From Saccoglossus kowalevskii (taxonomy: Eukaryota; Hemichordata; Enteropneusta; Harrimaniidae), in contig NW_003133378.1 in NCBI RefSeq assembly GCF_000003605.2, forward strand, positions 36,580-53,072: 16,493 nt of DNA, given 5' to 3'. The translations under genes and the position numbers were made by a program. Shown here one piece after another: positions 9,926 through 16,493 of this stretch (positions within the stretch are counted from its first letter, which is position 1; each line of letters begins with the position of its first letter). The notes below the pieces were generated by a model. It was not told where the DNA came from and did no database searches. It worked only from the letters and a program-made list of their open reading frames with translations.

Positions 9926-9927
9926 TA

Positions 9928-11430
9928 TTATTTGCAATAATTTTACTCAAACTGAAGTTACATGAATGATTGGTACAAAATAAAAATTAATAAATATGCA
10001 AATATATAGCATTAAACCATAATTTGTGATATTTTTGCATTTTTTTTTTTTACAAAATGTGATACTGTAGTTAGTGCAGGCACTGTACTGTACATATTTA
10101 CTCTAGATAGTTTTGTGAAAAAAATAACAAATTTTTGAGTGAAGTTGCAATAAAGTTTATTCACAAACCTCAATACAGTCGCCATATTGAATTTTGACCC
10201 CAAAATGAACGACATATTTGCAGCATATGACAGAGTAGAATGGTTGAGGGGGCTCTGGAAAGGTCAATTTACAATTCAATAGCAGTAATAAAAAAAAGTT
10301 TTGTCACTAAAAGAAAGTTCAATACTACATAACATGAACAAATAGCTGCTTATTCATATTTTTTTTTATCCCATTGAGCAAAGTTGTGAAATATTGATTT
10401 AAGCTTATAATAATTGTGGAATGCTCTGCAAAGATGCTGAATAATTTAATCTTTTTCAGATGGTAACATTTATTTTGTTTGTTTTCTATAAATTCTGAAA
10501 ATGTCAACATTTCTTTCTGTCTCTGTATAAAACCGATGATCAAATATAGGTATGTTTTGGATTTCTATTTAAATCTATGTATACATCTAGTGGTTGTTTT
10601 TGTATTTGTTTTGTCATGACTGTAATATAAATATTTCTTTTTAAGTTAAAATATCGCTACTTCAGTTGGTGGGTCAGTCTACTGTATTACAGTATCTTTC
10701 TCATCTTGGTTTTTATCAGTATGCTTACAAGTGTACCCTAACACAGCAGCACTGACAAGGTTGAAGTGTAATTAACCCAATTATATTTTTCTTAATGAGA
10801 GCACTGCCTAGCACAATGTTATTGAAAACGTCATAGAACTGTTTCTATGTGATATCTGTTGCATACTTATCATATATCGTATTTGCTCTGTTAAAAAAAG
10901 CAAAGGTTAGAATAGTGTTAGTGTTAGCAATGAATAGCCATATTATAATAACATTGGCTAAGTTGCATATTATTAACATAATTAACCTTATGGCACAATT
11001 GATCAGATGATTGTTAAGTTAGTTCAGTAATATTTTTTTGTTGATAGTTGATATCATACCATATTTGTGTCCTATGTGAAGTTTATTCATCAATTTGATA
11101 TGTACTGATTTTACTGATAAGATATTTTCAAAAGATTACTTGCGTGTCCCTGTCTTGCACCAACCTCATTAATTTTGCCTTAATTCTGTTTTATGAATTT
11201 CTGAAGTATGAGAAGGTTCTAGAAATTTTCTGGCAGTCACATGGGAGTGTAATAACACAAAAAGGTATACTGCAAGAGTGAGCATATTATTTACATACTA
11301 TATCCCATAATACATGTATCATCTTTCTGATAAATCAGAGACTGAAAATTTCACCTCTTATTGGTAAAGTATATAGTTAGGCAATAAACTACTAATTATA
11401 CCTCAAGAAAATAGACAGTCGTAACTTAGC
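9928..11430. other. AT-rich DNA, no gene supported
   Basis: Minus-strand frames of 67 (10012-10215) and 72 codons (10325-10543) have no recognisable content. A 15-bp palindrome made of MITE-like ends is at 10680-10694. A TACATGTA lies at 11311-11318. Confidence 0.5.
10680..10694. repeat. TACTGTA-T-TACAGTA palindrome
   Basis: A 15-bp odd palindrome that looks like the two terminal ends of the local MITE family (TA|CTGTA and TACAG|TA) placed back to back with one base between. It may be an extreme internal-deletion derivative or coincidence. Confidence 0.4.
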
Positions 11431-11436
11431 ATATAA

Positions 11437-11697
11437 GCTTACAAAGACATTGAGAAGAAGATGCAAGCAGAGTCATGGTTAAAAACTCTTGAACACAATT
11501 TAAAATTATATAAACATATATGAAAATATCAACAATTTTACAAAATCAGAAATAAAAAAATCAATCAAGATAAATTTGAACAAGAGGAATACATAAACCA
11601 GTACTTCCATGCACAAATATACTAAAAAATAAAATAATTGCAAAATTCAGATTAAGTTATAAACTGGAAATAGAAATAGGAAGATACATGTGTATGG
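11437..11697 (+). pseudogene. Decayed retroelement fragment, C-terminal to reverse transcriptase
   Basis: Conceptual translation resembles the tail region found after reverse transcriptase in non-LTR-type elements of marine animals. Frame one (11437-11622, broken by TGA at 11521) reads ESWLKTLEHNLKLYK near 11470-11514 and FEQEEYINQYF near 11575-11607. Frame two (11640 onward) continues with AKFRLSYKLEIEIGRY (11640-11687). The order Trp..Leu..Tyr-Lys, Glu-x-Tyr-Ile, then KFRLS...LEIE.GRY matches what I recall of that family, with usual spacing of about a dozen residues. At least one stop and one frame change show it is dead. The Cys-rich motif expected just after GRY is not found here, so it is truncated. 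No RT catalytic core was found upstream. Recognition is from memory of the pattern and should be searched. Confidence 0.55.
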
Positions 11698-11742
11698 GCC
11701 TGGGTCTTGATCACTTTATGACAATGTACGTGGGTTTTATTT

Positions 11743-11817
11743 ATTAATTAATAATATAATGCACAGTCCCTCAATGGTTGGAGGGACTGTGTATAATGAC
11801 ATAATATATTAATTAAT
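11743..11817. repeat. Stem-loop: perfect 11-bp stem inside AT arms
   Basis: CACAGTCCCTC (11762-11772), loop AATGGTTG, GAGGGACTGTG (11781-11791), all eleven pairs perfect. Outside, ATTAATTAAT occurs at 11743-11752 and again at 11808-11817 and can continue the stem with an asymmetric bulge. It could be a small foldback element or a transcribed hairpin. It lies directly after the retroelement remnant. Confidence 0.8.
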
Positions 11818-11934
11818 GGTGAGTAATTAGTTCATTAGTAATGCTTCGTTATTAGTTTAAGAGACACTAGTTGATGAGGTCTGAGGCGTCGACATTCATT
11901 CTCTCAACACCGTTGATACACTACAACATGCAAA

Positions 11935-11968
11935 GTCAGACAAGCTTCTTGTCCTTGTGTGATCTGAC
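11935..11968. repeat. Small nested hairpin
   Basis: GTCAGA (11935-11940) pairs with TCTGAC (11963-11968), and GACAAG (11939-11944) pairs with CTTGTC (11948-11953) across a 3-base loop; the two are alternative folds. Probably minor. Confidence 0.35.
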
Positions 11969-12119
11969 ATTTTATGAAATTGGACCCCATAAGACAGTAA
12001 AAATTATTTCAAATGTAACCAAATTAGAAATGTCAATTTTCTGAATAGTTGGAATAAACCATTTTTATCTTATCTTTAGCTTATGCTAATTTAGCACATG
12101 CGCTTTGGTGTTCGTATGC

Positions 12120-12320
12120 TGTAAGGTCACCTGAACAGGGTCTTTTCGCTCTCCTTGCAGCGCTGGTGTTTGCCAAATTAGTTCAACTTTGTTTTTATGT
12201 AGTTTCCTGTATTTTATTTTTATTGTTGTCCTGCTACATGCAATAATAAATGCTTGCATTGAAGCTGTTCAACTGACTCAAACTGAATTGTTCGATCATC
12301 CGAAACATATTTCGCAACAG
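12120..12320 (+). other. Ambiguous segment: solo LTR relic or exon
   Basis: Two readings compete. As an LTR: it starts TGTAAGG (12120), has an AATAAA at 12246 in a T-rich middle, and ends CGCAACA (12313-12319), giving TG...CA limits 200 bp apart. No 5-bp duplication or convincing primer-binding site is seen. As an exon: a pyrimidine tract plus acceptor (TCTTTTCGCTCTCCTTGCAG, ends 12160) and a consensus donor CAG|GTGGGT (12320/12321) enclose 160 bp. One frame is open throughout, with a hydrophobic stretch (LFLCSFLYFIFIVVLLHAII) followed by a polar Gln/Thr/His tail. T-rich DNA encodes hydrophobic residues by default, so the open frame is weak evidence. I do not recognise the peptide. Confidence 0.35.
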
Positions 12321-13221
12321 GTGGGTCAATTGGGGTGAACCACTTGTACCGGTAGTACTGGTATGTCTTCTTTCATTATGTACATTTTTCTGAAAACTAT
12401 TTTTTTTCTGATTAAATAGACTGAATTTTCAAAACTGAATTTCTATTTTTATCGGCTGTGTAATTTTTTGAAAATTAGAAAAAAAATACAGACTTGTTCA
12501 TTACAAATATGTTGTGCGAGTCAACCCTTGCATAAAGATGCGTGTTGTACTGGAAGCAACTACCGGTAATGTACACTGGGCTATGTGATGTGTAATCAAA
12601 CTCAGTTGTGGCTTAATGCTGAAACTAAGTTTTACCATCAACTTAACGTTGTTCTCATTTCTCTTTCACAGAACTTTCTCAAAATTATTATCAAAATCAG
12701 CAGCTCTGAATCCAAAGCATGTTGTATAGTACAATAAATATTATAACTGTTTAGACACATTTTTTTCTATGACCATCCCATCAAGGTGAACAGTACATAA
12801 TTATACACAGTATAATTATTAATGTGAACAGTATATGAAATTATCTAAATTATCTAAATTAGATAACTAAGAAATAACATTTCAAGTTGTGCCCACAAAT
12901 GATACAATGTGTCAAACAAATGATTTGGAGTTGTGTTTAGGATTAACTTTCAGAAATAGATACACAATATAATCAAATACTTACATCACCATTAAAACCA
13001 TGGTTTTGATTACAAAAAATTTTACTATTGTAGTGCACATATTTCTTTTATAGTTTTCAAAAATCTGAGTTTTTATGTGCAAATTGCAAGTGCTAACATA
13101 AAATGAGTATTGCCACAGAATTCATATTACCGTATGGTACATGTGTGGTTTACATGTAATGCCATGTGACCATTTTTCTATAATAATTGCATTTTGACAA
13201 TATAATGTACTGACGCTACTA
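12321..13221. other. AT-rich DNA with short direct repeats
   Basis: Contains two TACCGGTA palindromes (12347-12354, 12561-12568), the GTGAACAGTA pair described separately and an ATCTAAATT tandem near 12842-12860. There are no supported genes. Confidence 0.5.
12786..12833 (+). repeat. Direct repeat GTGAACAGTA around an AT palindrome
   Basis: GTGAACAGTA at 12786-12795 and 12824-12833 enclose ATAATTATACACAGTATAATTAT-type inverted sequence. The same decamer also occurs at 4599 and 9316, always on the + strand. Confidence 0.6.
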
Positions 13222-13429
13222 CTGTAGAATACTTTATTTTCGCTTGGAATTTATTTTCGCTATTTTCGCTGAAGGGATGATTCAGTGAAAATAAAATCCA
13301 GCAAATATACTTTTTTTCCTATGTTTCACATTAAACTAATCAAAAATCAGTGAAAATAAATTCCATACAAAACGCCCTAAAAGCCTTTTCAGCGAAAATT
13401 AATTCCAGCGAAAATAATGTATTCCACAG
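13222..13429 (-). mobile_element. MITE copy 2 (208 bp, TA-flanked, inverted relative to copy 1)
   Basis: Begins CTGTAGAATACTTTATTTTC and ends AAAATAATGTATTCCACAG, flanked by TA (13220-13221, 13430-13431). Reversed, it aligns end to end with 6905-7112 without gaps at about 181 of 208 positions. Invariant blocks include TTTTGTATGGAATTTATTTT and CACTGATTTTTGA. It has no coding capacity, so movement would need a Tc1/mariner-like transposase from elsewhere. Confidence 0.9.
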
Positions 13430-13629
13430 TATCACATGGATTTCCATGTTGATTTCAGTTCAATGGTGTATACATGCATGTATATATTCCACATTAAATA
13501 ATTTTTCATAAATATGAAACATTAAAATATTCAAATATATTTGAGTATTTTAGAATAATAGGGACAGAATAATGTTGGCTATATAAATGCACATAAATGA
13601 AGACTTTGCTCAATATAGGTTATTTTATT

Positions 13630-13664
13630 TTTTAGTGCTATTTCAAATGCTAGAACTGTGACAT
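13630..13664 (+). repeat. Short dispersed repeat, partner at 14984-15018
   Basis: TTTTAGTGCTATTTCAAATGC (13630-13650) is identical to the reverse complement of 14998-15018. Similarity runs on for some 14 bases (AGAACTGTGACA against AGACTATGACA). This is most likely a fragment of an interspersed family. Confidence 0.7.
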
Positions 13665-13697
13665 TCACTATAGAAATTAAATTGCTTGCCACAATAA

Positions 13698-13814
13698 TGT
13701 GTTCTATATGACGATCTGCGTACATGTCATTTATGTAATAATGATATGAGTGATGAAGCTCTCGATACAGAACCAGAAATAAATAAATACGAGGAAATTT
13801 TGTTTAAGCAATAA
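13698..13814 (+). other. Short open frame with CxxC and acidic tail
   Basis: 38 codons ending in TAA at 13812. The sequence includes DDLRTCHLCNN and then MSDEALDTEPEINKYEEI. The RxCxLCN pattern followed by Asp-Glu resembles the Cys motif that comes after GRY in the retroelement family decayed at 11437, and the polar C-terminus looks less random than neighbouring frames. No upstream continuation or acceptor is clear. It could be a second remnant or chance. Confidence 0.25.
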
Positions 13815-14037
13815 TTTTTCTCAGATACAGTTTAAAAATAATTGTTTCAGATGTAATCTAATTACATGTATATGCATGTTAAAATAAATAATTGTTTAAT
13901 AATTAGATGTCATGCTCTATGTATTGTAAGTGTATTTATTCTATTTGTAAAATAATTTTGTTTACTTGAAAATTGAATGTGTGACGATTATTTTTTGAAA
14001 GATTTTATATCAATAATACCAGTACCATAAAAATCTG

Positions 14038-14175
14038 TATTAGAAGCTGCATTCCTAATATAAGTCGCGCCCATTCTTTTTGAGCAATTGAGATACATCA
14101 TTTTTCATATGTGTAGATGCTCTAATAGAAGCTGCATCCCCTCTGTTGTATTTTACCATTTTAATAGAAGCTGCA
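14038..14175 (+). repeat. TAATAGAAGCTGCA interspersed triplicate
   Basis: TATTAGAAGCTGCA (14038), TAATAGAAGCTGCA (14123) and TAATAGAAGCTGCA (14162), at spacings of 85 and 39. Between the first two is CTAATATAAGTCGCGCCC (14054), a related word with a CpG-rich end. It looks like a decayed array of a TAATA-headed repeat module. Confidence 0.7.
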
Positions 14176-14920
14176 ACTTCTAATACACATTATACAGTAA
14201 TGTACAACGATTTCATCTCATGTCAGGGAACAGAATTTTCAAATAAGAATAAATAGTTTTACCATAGAAACTAGTTTAAAAAAGATAATGTTGACCATTG
14301 TCCATGGTATTTCGGACTCTTTGTATCTCAAAACATCCGGTTACCCCAATTTTTTTCAATTTCAGTATTCTAATGGTATGACCTCATAATGAAAGTACCG
14401 GTATGACATATATGACATAATCTTCAATTTTGCTCAAACTTCCTTAAATGATATCATTTCTATCTCCCTTGAGCATAAATATTCAGTTTAATCAACCCAA
14501 TTTCTATTTCATTTTCAAATATTGCAATAACACATTAATGCAAACGTGTTTAACATTTAAATTATGTCTTAATCCTCTAGCTATCTGCTAAAGGCCATTA
14601 ATTAACCTCTCCCACCTTTCTGGTATTTCCACAAGCTATCTTTACATTGCACAATCTATCCATGTACAGTGGGTCATGTCACTCACAATTATAGACAGCT
14701 TAGTGTGTTCTGCATGGAAATACATCACATTGTTTTCATACTTAGCAACACACCATGGTTATTTTCCTGTCATTTGGGAGGTCGTCTCATCCACCACTGT
14801 TCATTTGTTTGTTGAATATCTTGTGTATATTTACCAACAAGTTAATGTTTTTTTTTTCTAGAGTATTTAACAATGTTTACACCATTCATTTTGATTATAT
14901 TATCCCGCTGATGGTTTGGT
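14176..14920. other. No supported gene
   Basis: AT-rich. The 61-codon + frame at 14676-14861 has no recognised motif. A TACCGGTA palindrome lies at 14396-14403. Confidence 0.5.
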
Positions 14921-14948
14921 AGTGCAATAAAGTTATTATTATTATATT
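14921..14948 (+). mobile_element. Possible retroposon 3' tail
   Basis: GTGCAATAAAGTTATTATTA plus a short continuing TTA run: AATAAA directly followed by a trinucleotide tail, like 1866-1926. The body of any element upstream is not recognised. Confidence 0.35.
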
Positions 14949-14983
14949 AAACTGAAAGTACTTGGATGTACAGGGTCATGCAT

Positions 14984-15018
14984 GGTGTCATAGTCTCGCA
15001 TTTGAAATAGCACTAAAA
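14984..15018 (-). repeat. Inverted partner of the 13630 repeat
   Basis: The reverse complement matches 13630-13664, with the first 21 bases identical. The adjoining CACTAAAATGCACTAAAG shows an internal CACTAAA duplication. Confidence 0.7.
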
Positions 15019-16020
15019 TGCACTAAAGTTGCACAGTTTGGGAGATCTGTGGTGAGTTCAATAAGGACAAATTTTTTAAGTGCGCCAAGTGTTTTTGTTG
15101 TTGCCATTTTATCTGTAGCATTTTGAAAAAATGGTGCATTCAAAAATGTTTCGTGGTGGTTTATGCTGTTGAGCAAATCCTAGGTTTAGTTTTACTGGTA
15201 AATGTTCATGCACTAATTCTAACTACTATTACTAACGTATGGTATAGCATTGTTGTATGCATTTGAATACAGTATGACCTCCTGAACAATCTAAGGTCAA
15301 GCCTTTTGTAATTTTGACAGTCTCAATATTGAAGAAAATAATTCATGGCAAAATTACTCATTGTTGTAAGTTATGAATTAACCTTAATTCTCAATGTTTG
15401 ACATCACAGTGCTATATGTAAATACACCTAGCCAGAATACATACATTAGGTACATGTGCATAAATTATTACTGTGAATTTACATCTGTTTAAGTTACTTC
15501 ATTCAATTCTCCTCTGAATCATGCTTCTCAGGTGATATTAAGGAAGATGAATTCTGTTTTGTTTTGTTTCTTTTGCGTGTTAAAATTCCAAAATGATTAC
15601 CTTCACAAAATATTGATACAGACATATTTGTTCTTCTTTAATTCGCCTCTCAGTTTTATTGTTTTTTATTTGCTTGTTTTTTTTTTTCTCATTTTCTAAT
15701 AAGGATACAAACACAATAAAGATTATTACTGTAGTTTTGACTACATGTATGTGATGTTGTACTATAAGTATATAATGCACTGAGAGGAATTACGAGACAC
15801 AAGTCAAAACCCTGTATTGGGCACTTGTCATATCATAACCAGCATCTAGCATACTGCAATCAAAGTCAAGTGTATCCCTAACAACTTTTGTTGGCTGACT
15901 GTTTATTTTAAAGGGGAGCAGAGGTGTGGCTTTTGACACTCTGTACATGAAATCTGAGATCTATGAATGAATTCTGTCGATAAAAATAACTTATATGTGC
16001 TGCGAAATGCCCTAAATATC
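15019..16020. other. No supported gene
   Basis: AT-rich DNA with T runs near 15540-15690. Frames of 62 (-), 66 (-) and 100 codons (-, 15908-16210) have no recognised content. The last overlaps the promoter of the THAP-like exon and is treated as a shadow. Confidence 0.5.
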
Positions 16021-16023
16021 GGG

Positions 16024-16030
16024 TATAAAA
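16024..16030 (+). promoter_or_regulatory. TATA box of the THAP-like gene
   Basis: TATAAAA in a GGG...CGGG setting, the best TATA match in the window. It predicts a start near 16054-16060, inside the pyrimidine-rich ACTTCCGCTTTTCC, leaving a 5' leader of roughly 150 bases before the ATG at 16209. Confidence 0.55.
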
Positions 16031-16052
16031 CGGGCTGTGAAGCAGACGACAA

Positions 16053-16060
16053 ACTTCCGC
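16053..16060 (-). promoter_or_regulatory. ETS-type site
   Basis: ACTTCCGC, reverse complement GCGGAAGT, matches the ETS/GABP consensus. It sits at the predicted start region, a usual place for such sites in housekeeping promoters. Confidence 0.4.
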
Positions 16061-16079
16061 TTTTCCTGGTGTCATTTCG

Positions 16080-16094
16080 CCTCTAGAGGGCCAG
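16080..16094. promoter_or_regulatory. CTCF-like motif on a palindrome
   Basis: CCTCTAGAGGGCCAG differs at two positions from the CTCF core pattern CCASYAGRKGGCRS. It contains a perfect 10-bp palindrome CCTCTAGAGG. It lies in the presumed 5' leader. Confidence 0.3.
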
Positions 16095-16099
16095 TCAGA

Positions 16100-16110
16100 T
16101 GATGTCATCA
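16100..16110. promoter_or_regulatory. ATF/CRE-like palindrome
   Basis: TGATGTCATCA, an 11-bp odd palindrome. TGATGTCA is one base from the CRE TGACGTCA. Confidence 0.35.
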
Positions 16111-16208
16111 GTGAACACTGATAATTGAACCCATTCATGCGAGTACGCCAATCCCATAGAAATGCTACTATGAAAGACCTTGTTAACTGACTACTTAAAA
16201 GTTGAAAC

Positions 16209-16364
16209 ATGGCGAAATGTTGTGCGCATGACTGCCATAACGATTCATGTTAAGTTTCTCGAAATCCCAAATAAAAAATCGCGTTGTTGGTCCCGGTTGC
16301 GAGAAATCGGCAGAAGAACTAACCTGAAAGTGAAGACAGTACAGCGTTCTGGCTATAGTAAACA
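16209..16364 (+). CDS. THAP-like zinc finger protein, first exon, frame interrupted
   Basis: THAP domains are C2CH zinc-binding DNA-binding modules at the N-terminus of transcription regulators and transposase-derived proteins. From the ATG at 16209 (AAACATGG, good context) the frame reads MAKCCAHDCHNDSC. This gives Cys at 4 or 5 and Cys at 9 followed by x-Asn, as in THAP N-termini. That frame stops at 16251. One frame over, directly abutting, is VKFLEIPNKKSRCW and then REIGRRTNLKVK. These supply the expected F-x-x-(F/I)-P, the conserved Trp and the basic stretch. A GTGAGT donor at 16365 ends the exon before the second C-x-x-H pair, which must lie in the next exon. The loop between Asn and F-x-x-I-P is about four residues shorter than in human THAP1, so a small deletion with a frame change near 16250 is likely. 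It could be a pseudogene, a population variant or a base-call error. Confidence 0.5.
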
Positions 16365-16370
16365 GTGAGT
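16365..16370 (+). promoter_or_regulatory. 5' splice donor of the THAP-like exon
   Basis: ACA|GTGAGT, a strong match to the donor consensus. Without splicing, the downstream frame would stop at the TGA of 16366-16368, so use of this site would remove that stop. Confidence 0.5.
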
Positions 16371-16493
16371 GAATAAATATTGTACGAGTTAAAACTAAAT
16401 GAGAAATATGCTAATATAACTCGAACCACAGTACTCATTTTGCCCCAACTTCCCACTTTTTAAACTATCGCTTAATTTCTGACCGCATTGTAT
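16371..16493 (+). other. Presumed intron 1 of the THAP-like gene
   Basis: AT-rich sequence with no acceptor-plus-frame combination for the missing C-x-x-H part of the domain before the window ends. Confidence 0.4.

Noticed and set aside
12441-12520. Possible further element termini in T/A runs
   Set aside because: Only homopolymer runs; no paired ends or duplication found.
15908-16210. 100-codon minus-strand frame
   Set aside because: Overlaps the TATA box and leader of the THAP-like exon on the other strand and shows no recognisable domain.

Overview
The window reads as nuclear DNA of an animal, most likely a marine invertebrate. It is AT-rich, has no bacterial-style gene packing, carries several families of short interspersed DNA elements, and shows eukaryotic signals (TATA boxes, GT splice donors, AATAAA). 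Species cannot be fixed from the sequence. The abundance of TACATGTA and TACCGGTA palindromes and an AGCTCCGCT-bounded dispersed element would suit a mollusc or other lophotrochozoan, or an amphioxus/hemichordate-type genome, but that is inference.

Layout. 1-690 is a 21-bp minisatellite (about 23 units) with a decayed tail to about 850. 860-4400 is mostly anonymous AT-rich DNA with a retroposon-like (TTA)n tail near 1890, a 25-bp GGTACC minisatellite (2649-2760), a perfect 10-bp hairpin (3010-3033) and a long near-perfect foldback (3749-3873). 4430-5560 is visibly richer in CpG and holds a possible promoter/first exon (ETS site, TATA box, GT donors), but no coding exon can be tied to it. 5600-16000 is again AT-rich and looks intronic or intergenic. 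It contains two 208-bp copies of one terminal-inverted-repeat MITE in opposite orientation (6905-7112 and 13222-13429), a 207-bp relative (9719-9925), an AGCTCCGCT-bounded element (8124-8471), a decayed non-LTR-type retroelement C-terminal fragment (11437-11697), a stem-loop (11743-11817), an ambiguous solo-LTR-or-exon segment (12120-12320) and several smaller repeats.

The best gene evidence is at the right edge. A TATA box at 16024, an ETS site, a CTCF-like palindrome and an ATF-like palindrome precede an ATG at 16209. That ATG opens a THAP-type (C2CH zinc finger) first exon, which ends at a consensus GTGAGT donor at 16365. Its frame is broken once near 16250, so it is either a pseudogene, an allele or sequence error, or a gene whose structure is misread here. 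The remainder of the gene would lie beyond the window.

No tRNA, rRNA, CRISPR or complete protein-coding gene was found. The long open frames elsewhere are either by-products of the 21-bp repeat (divisible by three) or unsupported chance frames. Motif matches, alignments and counts were made by eye.
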